Source: Magnetospirillum sulfuroxidans (GTDB lineage: Bacteria > Pseudomonadota > Alphaproteobacteria > Rhodospirillales > Magnetospirillaceae). From it: 64,000 nucleotides of DNA. Where the stretch lies: assembly GCF_018224925.1 (NCBI RefSeq), contig NZ_JAGTUF010000013.1, positions 1 through 64,000 on the forward strand. Reading direction: 5' to 3'. How positions within the stretch are numbered: position 1 is the first letter of the stretch; each line of letters begins with the position of its first letter. Shown here one piece after another: positions 40,708 through 50,639 of the stretch. The notes under the pieces are model-generated. The model saw nothing but the letters and a program-made list of their open reading frames with translations. It was not told the DNA's origin and ran no database searches. Both the position numbers and the translations under genes were made by a program.

Positions 40708-43359
40708 ATGAGCGAGCAGCCTTCCTGGCATTGTATCAGCCCGGACGAAACGGGGGCGCGCCTGCGCTCGCACGTCCATGCCGGCCTTGCCGCCACCGAG
40801 GCGGCGCAGCGGCTTGCCGCCAATGGCCCCAACCGGCTGCCGGAAAAAAAAGCCAAATCCAAAGCGCGCATGCTGCTGGAGCAGTTTCAAAGCCTGCTGA
40901 CCTTGGTCTTGCTGGCGGCTGGCGTTCTGGCCGGCTTCATCGGCGACACCACCGACATGATCGTGATCATCTCGGTGGTGTTATTCAACGCCGGCCTGGG
41001 CTTTCATCAGGAATACCGGGCCGAACGCATTCTTGAGACGTTGAAAAGCATGCTGGCCCCGCATGCGCGGGTGCGACGCGACGCCACCAAACAGGAGATC
41101 CCGGCCGAGGCCGTGGTCCCCGGCGATCTGGTGCTGATCGAAGCCGGCGACCGCGTTCCCGCCGATGGCCGATTGGTGGCCAGTCACGGCCTGGAAATCG
41201 ACGAGAGCAGCCTGACCGGTGAATCGGTGGTGGTGGCCAAGGACCACGGCCAAATTCATTCCGCCGCCGCGCCACTGGCCGAACGTGCCAACCTTGCCTT
41301 CATGAACACCGTCGTGACCCGTGGACGCGGCGAGATGCTGGTCACCCAGACCGGTGCCGCCAGCGAAATGGGCCGCATCGCCCATATGCTGGCGACCACC
41401 CCGGAAAGCCGCACACCGTTGCAAGAACGGCTGGATGGATTGGGCCGACGGCTGGCATTGATCGCCGCCGTCATCGTCGGCATCATCTTGGTCGCTGGAC
41501 TGATGCGCGGCCAGCCCTGGGGCGAAACCGTGCTGACCGCCGTCGCCTTGGCGGTCGCCGCCATCCCCGAGGGATTGCCGGCGGTGGTCACGGTGACCCT
41601 GGCCATCGGCATGTACCGCATGGCCCGCCACGGCGCCATCGTCAAGCGGCTGGCGGCGGTGGAGACCTTGGGCTCGACCACGGTGATCTGTTCCGACAAG
41701 ACCGGAACCCTGACGCTGAACCAGATGACGGCGCGGGCCGGCTGGGCCATGGGGCATCGCTTCGCCGTCAGTGGCGACGGCTATGGTGGCGACGGCCGCA
41801 TCAGCGGGATCGCCGCCGCTCCCTTGCCCGATTTGACCCCCGCCTTGCTGGCGGCGAAATTGTGCAACGATTCCCATCTCGGCGCGGATGGCGGCTTGGT
41901 CGGCGATCCGACCGAAGGCGCCTTGCTGGCTTTGGCGCAGAAGGCCGGCATCGCCACCGATTGGCCGCGCGTGGCCGAATTGCCGTTCGATTCCGCCCAC
42001 AAATTCATGATCACCATCCACCGCGCCCCCGACGGCCTGCGTCTGCTGATGAAGGGCGCGCCCGGGGTGGTGCAGCAACATTGCGGTTTTGTCGACCTTG
42101 GGAGCGGCCCCCAAGCCTTGGACGATGCTGGACGCCAGCGCCTGACCGCCGAAAGCGAACATATGGCGGCCCAGGCGTTGCGGGTGCTGGCCTTGGCCGA
42201 AGCGCGGGTCGAGGAAAGCGCCCTTGCCGACCCCTTGGCCGCCGCCCAGGGCCTGACGCTGACCGCCCTGGTCGGTTTGATGGACCCCCCGCGCGCCGAG
42301 GCCCGCGACGCCATCGCCGCCTGCCGCGCCGCCGGCATCGCCGTCAAGATGATCACCGGCGACCATGCCGTTACCGCCGCCGCCATCGGTCGTTTGTTGG
42401 GACTGAACGGCGAAGTGATCAGCGGCGCCGAGTTGGACCGGCTCGACGATGCCCAACTGGCCGCCCGAGTCGAGCATATCGACGTTTTCGCCCGCGTCGC
42501 CCCCGAACACAAGGTGCGTATTGTCGCCGCGCTGCAAGCCCGTGGCCATGTGGCGGCGATGACCGGTGACGGCGTCAACGACGCCGCCGCGCTCAAACGG
42601 GCCGATATCGGCGTCGCCATGGGCCGCACCGGCAGCGACGTGACGCGGGAAGCCGCCACCATGGTGCTTACCGACGACGATTTCGCCTCGGTGGTCCGCG
42701 CCGTGCGCGAAGGCCGCACCATCACCGACAACATCGTCAAATTCGTGCGCTTTCAGTTGTCCACCAATATCGGCGCCTTGCTCTGCGTCTTCATCGCTCC
42801 GTTCATCGGCCTGATCAGCCCGTTCCATCCCATCCAGATTCTGTGGGTCAACATCATCATGGATGGGCCGCCGGCCATGGCTCTGGCCTTCGATCCCGCC
42901 CGCGCCAAGCTGATGAGTGAAAAGCCGCACCCGCGCAACCAACCCATTCTGCCGACCCAACGTCTGGGGCGCCTGCTCGCCTATGGCGCCACCATGACCT
43001 TGGGCACCTTGGCGATATTATGGTGGGCCTCGGCCCAGGGCGACCTGGAACGCGCTCGCACCTTGGCCTTCACCACCTTCGTGCTGTTCCAGTTCTTCAA
43101 CATTTTCAATGCCCGCGTCGGTTCCGAATCGGCCTTTGGCCCGCATTTCTTCCACAATGGAAAATTGTGGCTGGCCCTGGGCGGCGTGCTGGTCTTGCAA
43201 GGTGTGGCGGTGCATTGGGGACCGGCGCAGGCCATCTTCCACACCGTCGCCCTGTCGGCGACCGACTGGCTGTTGGCCGGCGCGGTGGCCTCGTCGGTGC
43301 TGGTGTTCGATGAAACCCGCAAGCTTGTTTCCCGGCGATGGCGCTCCCATATGGGTTGA
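40708..43359 (+). CDS. cation-transporting P-type ATPase, SPCA/PMR1-like
   Basis: An 883-residue P2-type ATPase in the inner membrane. It has the TGES loop (170-173), PEGLP in M4 (287-291), phosphorylated D330 in SDKTGTLT, the MTGDGVNDAAALKRADIGVA hinge, and six to ten membrane segments. The M6 segment NIIMDGPPAMAL closely resembles the Ca2+/Mn2+ pumps PMR1/SPCA rather than SERCA or H+ pumps, so calcium or manganese export is the best guess. Its TGA is directly followed by the ATG of a small [2Fe-2S]-like protein. Confidence 0.92.
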   Translation: MSEQPSWHCISPDETGARLRSHVHAGLAATEAAQRLAANGPNRLPEKKAKSKARMLLEQFQSLLTLVLLAAGVLAGFIGDTTDMIVIISVVLFNAGLGFHQEYRAERILETLKSMLAPHARVRRDATKQEIPAEAVVPGDLVLIEAGDRVPADGRLVASHGLEIDESSLTGESVVVAKDHGQIHSAAAPLAERANLAFMNTVVTRGRGEMLVTQTGAASEMGRIAHMLATTPESRTPLQERLDGLGRRLALIAAVIVGIILVAGLMRGQPWGETVLTAVALAVAAIPEGLPAVVTVTLAIGMYRMARHGAIVKRLAAVETLGSTTVICSDKTGTLTLNQMTARAGWAMGHRFAVSGDGYGGDGRISGIAAAPLPDLTPALLAAKLCNDSHLGADGGLVGDPTEGALLALAQKAGIATDWPRVAELPFDSAHKFMITIHRAPDGLRLLMKGAPGVVQQHCGFVDLGSGPQALDDAGRQRLTAESEHMAAQALRVLALAEARVEESALADPLAAAQGLTLTALVGLMDPPRAEARDAIAACRAAGIAVKMITGDHAVTAAAIGRLLGLNGEVISGAELDRLDDAQLAARVEHIDVFARVAPEHKVRIVAALQARGHVAAMTGDGVNDAAALKRADIGVAMGRTGSDVTREAATMVLTDDDFASVVRAVREGRTITDNIVKFVRFQLSTNIGALLCVFIAPFIGLISPFHPIQILWVNIIMDGPPAMALAFDPARAKLMSEKPHPRNQPILPTQRLGRLLAYGATMTLGTLAILWWASAQGDLERARTLAFTTFVLFQFFNIFNARVGSESAFGPHFFHNGKLWLALGGVLVLQGVAVHWGPAQAIFHTVALSATDWLLAGAVASSVLVFDETRKLVSRRWRSHMG

Positions 43360-43623
43360 ATGACTCCGACCCTTTATCTCTGCGTTAATCGCCGCACCGG
43401 CGCTGGATCGTGTTCCAGCGCCGGCGCCCATAAGGTCATGGCGGCGCTGCAAGCCGAAATCGACGCCCGCGCACTGTCTTGGGAAATTCGCCTCTCCCCT
43501 TGCCTGGGCCATTGCGCCGTTGGCCCCAACATCAAGGCGGCCCCCGGCGGCCCCATGCTGCATGGCTGTAGCGACGCCCAACAGGTGATGGCGACGCTTC
43601 TGCGCGAATGGCGGCAAACCTGA
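43360..43623 (+). CDS. small thioredoxin-like [2Fe-2S] ferredoxin
   Basis: An 87-residue protein of the thin, thioredoxin-fold (2Fe-2S) ferredoxin type: cysteines in LYLCVNRRTGAGSC (8 and 18) and CLGHC (48 and 52) give the four cluster ligands. It starts immediately after the ATPase stop (TGAATG) and is probably co-translated. A terminator follows. Its link to a cation pump is unexplained. Confidence 0.8.
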   Translation: MTPTLYLCVNRRTGAGSCSSAGAHKVMAALQAEIDARALSWEIRLSPCLGHCAVGPNIKAAPGGPMLHGCSDAQQVMATLLREWRQT

Positions 43624-43640
43624 ACGCCCCAGCACCAAAA

Positions 43641-43662
43641 GGCCCCGGATCGCTCCGGGGCC
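43641..43662. terminator. rho-independent terminator
   Basis: GGCCCCGGA-TCGC-TCCGGGGCC is a perfect hairpin with 9-base arms, preceded by CAAAA and followed by TGCTTTG. It lies between the ferredoxin gene and the convergent argG end, so it can serve both strands. Confidence 0.75.
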
Positions 43663-43765
43663 TGCTTTGTCAGCAAAAACCCTGCTGCACCGATTCGGTG
43701 ATTTTCTCGGACGATTCTCCAGACAGACGGTTCAGGCGAATGAACCGTTTATCTGGATCAAACCA

Positions 43766-44980
43766 TTAACCGCGCGCCATCTTGGCCAAACGCATGCGCA
43801 AGGCGTTCAATTTAATGAAGCCCTGGGCATCGCGCTGGTCATAGACGCTGTCTTCCTCGAAGGTGACGTAATCCATGCGATAGAGCGACTTTTCCGACTT
43901 GCGGCCGACGACGGTGACATTGCCCTTATAGAGCTTCAGACGGACCACGCCGCAGACGTTCTGGCTGATATGGTCGATCATCTGCTGCAACGCGATGCGT
44001 TCCGGGCTGAACCAAAAGCCATTGTAGATCAGCTCGGCATAGCGCGGCATGATGTCGTCCTTAAGGTGCGACTCGCCGCGATCCAGCGTCAGACTCTCGA
44101 TGGCGCGATGGGCGACGATCAACACCGAGCCGCCGGGGGTTTCATAGACGCCCCGGCTTTTCATGCCGACGAAGCGGTTTTCCACCAGATCCAGCCGGCC
44201 GATGCCGTTGGCGCCGCCCAGTTCGTTGAGCTTGGTCAGAAGCTGCGCCGGGCTCAGACGCACGCCATCAATGGCGACGGCGTCGCCGTTTTCGAACGCG
44301 ACTTCCACATAGGTCGGCTTGTTCGGGGCGTTTTCCGGGCTGACCGAGCGGGTGAACATATCCTCGTCCGGTTCGGTCCAGGGGTCTTCCAGGGCCTTGC
44401 CTTCATAGGAAATGTGCAACAGGTTGGCGTCGGTGGAATAAGGCGCTTCGCCGCGCTTGTCCTTGGCGATGGGAATCTGGTGCTTCTCGGCGAAGTCCAG
44501 CAGCTTGGTGCGGCTGGTCAGGTCCCACAAACGCCACGGCGCGATCACCTTGATGTCGGGCTTCAAGGCGTAATAGCCCAATTCGAAGCGCACCTGATCG
44601 TTGCCCTTGCCGGTGGCGCCGTGCGACACCGCATCGGCGCCGACCTGATTGGCAATCTCGATCTGCCGCTTGGAGATCAGCGGCCGGGCGATGGAGGTGC
44701 CCAGCAGATAGACGCCTTCGTAAAGCGCGTTGGCGCGGAACATGGGAAACACGAAGTCACGGACGAATTCTTCCCGCAGATCATCGATGAAGATGTTCTC
44801 GTCCTTGATGCCCATCAGCTGGGCCTTCTTGCGCGCCGGTTCCAGTTCTTCACCCTGGCCCAGATCAGCGGTGAAGGTCACCACTTCGCATTGATATTGG
44901 TCCTGCAACCAGCGCAGGATGATCGAGGTATCCAGGCCGCCGGAATACGCCAGCACAACCTTCTTGACTTCGCCCTTCAT
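43766..44980 (-). CDS. argG: argininosuccinate synthase
   Basis: Joins citrulline and aspartate with ATP in arginine synthesis. 404 residues. It has the N-terminal ATP pyrophosphatase motif AYSGGLDTS (near residues 10-18), then [33 protein letters not shown] and YGKGNVTV-like segments of the family. AGGGG precedes the ATG. It stands alone, not in an operon with other arg genes. Confidence 0.98.
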   Translation of the reverse strand: MKGEVKKVVLAYSGGLDTSIILRWLQDQYQCEVVTFTADLGQGEELEPARKKAQLMGIKDENIFIDDLREEFVRDFVFPMFRANALYEGVYLLGTSIARPLISKRQIEIANQVGADAVSHGATGKGNDQVRFELGYYALKPDIKVIAPWRLWDLTSRTKLLDFAEKHQIPIAKDKRGEAPYSTDANLLHISYEGKALEDPWTEPDEDMFTRSVSPENAPNKPTYVEVAFENGDAVAIDGVRLSPAQLLTKLNELGGANGIGRLDLVENRFVGMKSRGVYETPGGSVLIVAHRAIESLTLDRGESHLKDDIMPRYAELIYNGFWFSPERIALQQMIDHISQNVCGVVRLKLYKGNVTVVGRKSEKSLYRMDYVTFEEDSVYDQRDAQGFIKLNALRMRLAKMARG

Positions 44981-45110
44981 GGCAAACGCCCCTGGAAATG
45001 GGAATGATTAAGCCCGGCAGTATAGGCTTTGCCGCGTGCCCCGCAAGCTTACGCTGCAAAAGCCCGCAAACCGCCTTTTCCCCGCCCCTCACTCCTGGCA
45101 TTGTTGGGCC

Positions 45111-47048
45111 ATGAGCGACAATGACCGCGACGCTGATCTGAACACCGCCATGGCCCTAACCCAACGATTGCTGGGGTCGAGCGGGGATGCCTCCGCCGTC
45201 GCCAAAACCAGCGGCGCCACCGCCCGGCTGGGCCAAAGCCTGCGCTATTGGCTGTGGCGGGCCGGCGGCCGCAAGCGGACGCAGTTAAAGACCACCGCCC
45301 ATCTGTCCACCCTGCTGGACAATTACCAGATCGAGCTAGAGCGCCTGCGCGAAACCCATGACCGCGATCTGACGGCGCAAAAACAAGCGCATGACCGCAT
45401 GGTCAAGGAAATCGAATCGACGCATCAGCAAGCCATCGGGTCGATTCGCGCCGCCATCATGGTCGAAGCCGAAACCGCCAGCGAACACTTGCGCAAGGAG
45501 CTGGCGCGCGAACGCCACCGCATCGGCCAATTGGAACAACTGGCGGCAGAATTCCAACGGGTCTACCAAGCCGAACTGGCCAAGGCCCGGCGTGACGGCA
45601 GCGTCGCGGCACAAGCCGATGTGAACACCACCCTTGACCGCCTGACCGCGCTGGAAGAGGAACTGAGCGCCCAGCGCGCCCGTCATGAAGCGGAATTGCA
45701 CGATCGCCTGGACGAAGCCGCCAGTCATGCCGAAGCCGGCATGGCCACCCTGCGGGCCGAAATGGAATGCCTGCGCGATCATGCCCGCGGAATCGAGGCC
45801 CAAACCCGGCAGCACTGCCAAAGCGCCGCCGAAGATGAAATCGCCGCCCTGCGCCAGCGCTTGGGCCGCACGGAACAGGACAAGGCGGCGGCGCTGGATC
45901 AGGCGGACCGCCTGCACCAGGCCAGTCTTGCCGCCCTGCGCACCCGTCATGCCGAGGAACTGGCGGAAATTCGCACCAGCGGGGAATGGAGCCTAAGCGA
46001 CGCCAAGCGGCAAATCGCCGATCTGCGCCTGCGCCTGAACGAACAAGACGAAGCCAACGCCGAGGAATTGGACGCCTTGCACACCCAACACAAGGCCGAA
46101 TTGGCCCTGTGGCTGGAAAAATTCGAACGGGCGCAAGCCCACCAGGAAATCCGCCACGCCGGCGAATATGCCGGCACGGCGCAGGTGCAATCCCAAGCCC
46201 TGATCGATGCCCAGGCCCGCATCCTTGAACTGAGCGCCGAACTGGAACAAGCCCGCCAGACCGTGGCGGTGTACGGCGACCGTCTGGAAGCGGCGGGGGC
46301 GCAACAGGCCCGGGTGAGCGAACAATTGGCGGCGGAACGCCAAAGCCTGATCCATCGCCAGGAAGAATGGCGGAGCGAACGGGGCGATGCCTTGGCCGCG
46401 CTGCGATCGGCAAGCGAACACAACGCCCGGCTGACGGCTGAAGTGGCGACCGAGCGTCAGGCCGTACAAGAAACCGCCGAACGCCTGGCCGCATTGCGGA
46501 TCGAGCTGGGCCAATTGCGCGGCGACATCCCACCGCCGCCCCCCGCCGATCTGGTCGCGTTGACCGCCAGCCACCACGCCGAACTCAGCCGTCAGAGCGA
46601 AGAACACACCCTGGTCCTGGCCCGTCTGCGCCTGGACAGCAGCCGCCGTATCGCCGATCTGGAACGTTTGCTGGCCCAGGCACAAGCGCAGGCGCAATCG
46701 GCGCAACCGACCAAGGCCGAGATCATCCCGCTGCCCCCGGCACAGCCCGGCATTGATTGGCAAGCCCGCACCCATGCGGCGCTGGAACGGGCGCGCCTGG
46801 CCGAGGCCGACGCCCAACGCGCCACCAACAAGATCGAGATCCTCAAGGACGCCCTGGCCATGGCCAAGGCCCGGCCAGCGGGAGAGGGCGGCCCGACCCT
46901 GGTGGTGGACAACCGTTTTCGCGACGTCAAGCGCGCCTTTGCCCGCGCCTTTCACCCCGATCAAGGCGGCCGCGACCACCCGGACAAATCCACCTTGTTC
47001 CTGGAATTCTGGCCGGTGCTGGAAAAAATCGAAAAGGCCGAGGATTAA
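45111..47048 (+). CDS. long coiled-coil protein with C-terminal J-like motif
   Basis: A 645-residue protein from the ATG at 45111. From about residue 80 to 560 it is almost continuous charged coiled coil (LEEELSAQRARHEAELHDRL and many similar). The last 45 residues (FRDVKRAFARAFHPDQGGRD) look like the end of a J domain, with HPD in its proper place after a basic helix. There is no signal or membrane segment. Such a layout suggests a scaffold that recruits Hsp70 (inference). It overlaps the convergent rmuC end by four bases. Confidence 0.8.
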   Translation: MSDNDRDADLNTAMALTQRLLGSSGDASAVAKTSGATARLGQSLRYWLWRAGGRKRTQLKTTAHLSTLLDNYQIELERLRETHDRDLTAQKQAHDRMVKEIESTHQQAIGSIRAAIMVEAETASEHLRKELARERHRIGQLEQLAAEFQRVYQAELAKARRDGSVAAQADVNTTLDRLTALEEELSAQRARHEAELHDRLDEAASHAEAGMATLRAEMECLRDHARGIEAQTRQHCQSAAEDEIAALRQRLGRTEQDKAAALDQADRLHQASLAALRTRHAEELAEIRTSGEWSLSDAKRQIADLRLRLNEQDEANAEELDALHTQHKAELALWLEKFERAQAHQEIRHAGEYAGTAQVQSQALIDAQARILELSAELEQARQTVAVYGDRLEAAGAQQARVSEQLAAERQSLIHRQEEWRSERGDALAALRSASEHNARLTAEVATERQAVQETAERLAALRIELGQLRGDIPPPPPADLVALTASHHAELSRQSEEHTLVLARLRLDSSRRIADLERLLAQAQAQAQSAQPTKAEIIPLPPAQPGIDWQARTHAALERARLAEADAQRATNKIEILKDALAMAKARPAGEGGPTLVVDNRFRDVKRAFARAFHPDQGGRDHPDKSTLFLEFWPVLEKIEKAED

Positions 47049-48175
47049 CCCGGCAGTTTGGCGGTCACCTCGACCGTCACCGCCTCGGCATCGTCGCCCA
47101 CCTGCACCGCTTCGATGCGGTCGGCGCGTTTGACCACCTTGTCGGTGGAAATGCGGATCTGGCGGATATCTTCCGACGCCTGGACGAAATGCTTGTCCAA
47201 TTGGGCGACGCGGTTATCCAGACGCTCGACGTCGTCCAAAAGCAGCCGCACTTCTTTCTGAATAACCCCAGCCTGTTCGCGCATGCGCGCATCCTTGAGC
47301 ACCGCGCGCACGGTGTTCAAGGTCGCCATCAAGGTGGTGGGCGAAACGATCCACACCTTGGCGCGATAGGACTTTTCCACCACTTCGGGGAAATTGGCGT
47401 GCAATTCGGCATAGATGGCTTCCGATGGCAGGAACATCAGCGCCGATTCCGCCGTCTCACCGGGGATGATGTATTTTTCGGCGATGTCGCGCACATGCTT
47501 CAAGATGTCGGTGGCAAAAGCGCGACCGGCCACGGTCTTTTCCGTATCGTCCTTGGCCCGGCGCAGCAGATGCCAGCTTTCCAGCGGAAATTTGGCGTCA
47601 ACGCCGATGGGGCCGGGCGGGTTGGGCAGCTTGAGCAGACAATCGACCCGCTTGCCGCCGGGCAAGGTCGCCTGGAATTCGTAAGCCGAGGGCGGCAGCG
47701 TCGATTGCACCAAATCAATCAATTGGATTTCGCCAAAGGCGCCGCGGGTCTGTTTGTTGGACAAAATATCTTGCAACGACACCACCTGCGCCGACAATTC
47801 GGTGATGTTCTTTTGCGCCGCGTCGATCACCGCCAGCCGTTCGCGCAGATCGTGCATGCTGGTGGCCTGACGATGGGCCGATTGCTGCATGCCGTCATCC
47901 AGCCGCTTGGCCATGGCGGCCAGCCGTTCTTCCACCGCCTTGGCCAGGGCGCGTTCTTGCGCCTGCAACCGCTCGGCCAACACGCCTTGCGCCGCCGCCT
48001 GGGTTTCCGCCAATTGCGCCAGCCGGCCGGCCAGGGATCCTTGCGCCTGCATGACTCCGTCAACGGCGCGGGTAATATCGGCGCCACCACGGCCACGCAG
48101 CATCAACGCCGCCGCCAGGGCCAAAACCACCACCGCCAGCAGGGCGGTCATCAACAAGGGTATATCCACCGCCAC
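47045..48175 (-). CDS. rmuC: DNA recombination protein RmuC
   Basis: A 376-residue RmuC-family protein that limits DNA rearrangements, with a restriction-endonuclease-like core. It shows an N-terminal membrane anchor (LLMTALLAVVVLALAAALML), a coiled coil (about 40-130), then the conserved core: NKQTRGAFGEIQLIDLVQ, GVDAKFPLESW, and IPGETAESALMFLPSEAIYA. Family length is normal, and its end overlaps the convergent coiled-coil gene. Confidence 0.94.
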   Translation of the reverse strand: MAVDIPLLMTALLAVVVLALAAALMLRGRGGADITRAVDGVMQAQGSLAGRLAQLAETQAAAQGVLAERLQAQERALAKAVEERLAAMAKRLDDGMQQSAHRQATSMHDLRERLAVIDAAQKNITELSAQVVSLQDILSNKQTRGAFGEIQLIDLVQSTLPPSAYEFQATLPGGKRVDCLLKLPNPPGPIGVDAKFPLESWHLLRRAKDDTEKTVAGRAFATDILKHVRDIAEKYIIPGETAESALMFLPSEAIYAELHANFPEVVEKSYRAKVWIVSPTTLMATLNTVRAVLKDARMREQAGVIQKEVRLLLDDVERLDNRVAQLDKHFVQASEDIRQIRISTDKVVKRADRIEAVQVGDDAEAVTVEVTAKLPG

Positions 48176-48250
48176 ATCCTCGTTTTCGCCATCGTCTGGC
48201 CGCTTTCATAGCATAGCTTTCAACCAAATACGGATTTTCGGAGCAGCATC

Positions 48251-49639
48251 ATGCCCTGGCGCAAGGTTCTTTTGATCACCATCGCCGCATCCCCCCTGTT
48301 GGCGGCGGCCGGCTTCGCCGACACTCTTTTGGGGCGGGAAACCCGCACCGGACTGACCCTGACCGTGACCCAGGAAGACGTCGCCCTGGTCCGCGATCGC
48401 CGCACCGCCGCCGTCGAGGCCGGGGCCCAATCCCTGATCATCGAACCGGTTCCCCGCCAGGCCCAACTGGGGGCCATCGGCTTGAGCGGCAGCGGGATTT
48501 CGGTGCGAAGCCAGCACTTGGATGTGAACGGCATCGACGCCAACAGCCTGCTGGCCGAGCATCGCGGCAAGGAGGTCACCGTGGTCTGGCGCCATGCCAA
48601 CGGCAGCGAGCGCGAGGAACGCGCCACCGTTCTGGTCAGCGACGGCGTGCCGGTATTTCGTGTCGGCGACAAGGTGGTCAGCGGTCAGCCGGAACGGGTG
48701 ATCTATGACGCCCTGCCGCCGCACATGCAGACCATGGCGGCCTATCGCGCCGACATTGTCGTCGACAAGGCCGGCAAGCATGACATGGAACTTTCCTATC
48801 TGACGCACGGCCTGTCCTGGCAACCCGCTTATGTGGTCGAGATCGAAGGCAACACCAAGGCGGTGCTGTCCGCATGGGCCGAATTGCGCAATGCCAGCGG
48901 CGGCGATTTCAGCAATGCCCGCATCCGCATCCTGGCCGGCGACATCAATCGCAACGTCGCCCCCCAGCCGCGCATGGCCCGCATGGAAAAGGCGCTGATG
49001 GCCACCGCCATGGATGCGGCCCCCTCCCCTCAGGCGCTGGGGCCGTATCATCTTTATTCCCTGCCTCAGCCCCTTTCGTTGCGTGACGGCCAAGCGCTTC
49101 AAGTGCCCTTGCTGCCGCCGACCCGGCTGAATGTCGAACGGCAGTTGGAACTGCCGGCGCTGCCTTCCTATGTCTGGAACGGCCGTTTCGCCAACGATGC
49201 CCCGCTGCATCCCGACGCCACGCTGATCTTGCGCAACACCGCCGACCAACCTTTGCCGGGAGGGCCGGCGCGTCTTTTCCTGCGTGATGGCGATGGCGGC
49301 CTTGCTCTTGTCGGCGAGGACAGCCTGCCCATGGTGCCGGCCGGCGCCCCCTTCCGCCTGACCATGGGCAAGGCGTTCGACGTCACCGCCAAGCGGGTGC
49401 AGACCGATGTGCAGAAAGTGGCGGCGGAAATCACCGAAACCGCCTGGGAAGTCCGCCTGAACAATGCCGGCGATGCCCCGGTCAAGGTCCGCGTCGGCGC
49501 TGCTTTTGCCGGCGAATGGCTGGTTTTGGAAGAAAGCCTGGCCCATGACAAAACCGATGCCATGAATGCCGTCTGGACCGTGCCGGTGGCGGCCAAGGGC
49601 GAAACGGTGCTGCGCTATCGGGTGCGCATCAAACCGTGA
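48251..49639 (+). CDS. exported DUF4139 domain protein
   Basis: A 462-residue protein with an N-terminal signal peptide (VLLITIAASPLLAAAGFAD) and a DUF4139-type body: ELSYLTHGLSWQPAYVVEI is the family's best-conserved segment. Mostly beta-rich, presumably periplasmic. GGAG lies seven bases before the ATG. The function of the family is unknown. It stands alone, divergent from rmuC. Confidence 0.85.
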   Translation: MPWRKVLLITIAASPLLAAAGFADTLLGRETRTGLTLTVTQEDVALVRDRRTAAVEAGAQSLIIEPVPRQAQLGAIGLSGSGISVRSQHLDVNGIDANSLLAEHRGKEVTVVWRHANGSEREERATVLVSDGVPVFRVGDKVVSGQPERVIYDALPPHMQTMAAYRADIVVDKAGKHDMELSYLTHGLSWQPAYVVEIEGNTKAVLSAWAELRNASGGDFSNARIRILAGDINRNVAPQPRMARMEKALMATAMDAAPSPQALGPYHLYSLPQPLSLRDGQALQVPLLPPTRLNVERQLELPALPSYVWNGRFANDAPLHPDATLILRNTADQPLPGGPARLFLRDGDGGLALVGEDSLPMVPAGAPFRLTMGKAFDVTAKRVQTDVQKVAAEITETAWEVRLNNAGDAPVKVRVGAAFAGEWLVLEESLAHDKTDAMNAVWTVPVAAKGETVLRYRVRIKP

Positions 49640-49646
49640 CCCTGGT

Positions 49647-50150
49647 TCAGCGCCCGGCCGGAATATCCATATGGGCCGGCAATTGCCCTTCGTAGACCAA
49701 TTCGTCGATGGCCCGCGCTAAAATGTCGTGGGCCATGCGATTGCCGCCCACCGACAACGCCATGCCCAGATGGGCATCCAGCAGATCGTGAATGCCCACC
49801 CGTTCCAGATATTCCCCCGGTTGGCGCCGACGCGGCGGCGCCACTCGGTTGATTTGCTCAAGCGCCAGTTCCTGCACGGCGTTTTTAAGCAAGGTCTCGG
49901 TCGTGCTTTTTTCCAGTAATTGCTGGTATTCGCGCGAATCCCGCTCGGCCTGGGCCCAATTGGGGGGGGGCGGCTGGGCCGGCGGCGGAGCGCTGCCGTC
50001 CAACTGAGCGATGACCTTGGCGGTCATGCGGGCCGCCACCAATTCCTCGTCCGGCGACGCCCCATTGACAACCGTCCGCGCCATCAGCGCCCGCAGCCGA
50101 TGCAGCAGACGGTCGCGGATCCCGGCCTGAATGGTGGACGATGCCGACAA
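49647..50150 (-). CDS. hypothetical protein
   Basis: A 167-residue protein from a TTG start. An N-terminal helical part (LLHRLRALMARTVVNGASPDEELV) faintly recalls DUF2786, which is not certain. A Pro-rich linker (SAPPPAQPPPP) and a second helical domain (YLERVGIHDLLDAHLGMALS) follow. It is convergent with the DUF4139 gene. Function unknown. Confidence 0.65.
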   Translation of the reverse strand: MSASSTIQAGIRDRLLHRLRALMARTVVNGASPDEELVAARMTAKVIAQLDGSAPPPAQPPPPNWAQAERDSREYQQLLEKSTTETLLKNAVQELALEQINRVAPPRRRQPGEYLERVGIHDLLDAHLGMALSVGGNRMAHDILARAIDELVYEGQLPAHMDIPAGR

Positions 50151-50298
50151 GGGGGCAAAACTCCGTTCTTTGATTTTTCAGTGTAGGCCGTAAAAACGAT
50201 GACTGTCGATTGCACCGAAGAATTAATCCCTCGGCGGGGGGTGACATTGCCGCCGTCTGTGCCTAATGTTCAGATAACGGAGGGCGACGGGGGCCGCT

Positions 50299-50637
50299 AT
50301 GGAAAAAGGTAAAGTCCTGGAACGCAAGGTTTTCTATGCGGGCCAGAAGGTATTCAGTGAAGGTGATTCGGGTGATCGCGCCTATCTTATTCAGGAAGGC
50401 TCGGTCGAAATCTCCAAACACGGCCTGGTTTTGGCAACCTTGACGCGCGGCGAATTGTTCGGCGAGATGGCCCTGGTCGACGATCAGCCGCGTATGGCCA
50501 CCGCCAAGGCGGTAAGCGATGTTTCGGTGGTGATCATCGGCCGCGATGCCTTTCGCGAAAAGCTGGCCAAGGCCGATCCGTTCATTCGCGGCCTGCTTAA
50601 CATCTTTGTCCGCAACATCCGTAACCTGACCCGCTGA
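50299..50637 (+). CDS. single cyclic nucleotide-binding domain protein
   Basis: A 112-residue protein consisting of just one cNMP-binding (CAP_ED) domain: VFSEGDSGDRAYLIQEGSVEI, then GELFGEMALVDDQPRMATA is the phosphate-binding cassette. It has no HTH or other output domain, so it is not a CRP-type regulator by itself and must act on another protein. The RatA/COQ10-like gene follows two bases later. Confidence 0.85.
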   Translation: MEKGKVLERKVFYAGQKVFSEGDSGDRAYLIQEGSVEISKHGLVLATLTRGELFGEMALVDDQPRMATAKAVSDVSVVIIGRDAFREKLAKADPFIRGLLNIFVRNIRNLTR

Positions 50638-50639
50638 TC

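Noticed and set aside
40981-42960. 659-residue minus-strand frame opposite the P-type ATPase
   Set aside because: Gly/His/Gln-rich antisense shadow with no protein-like features.
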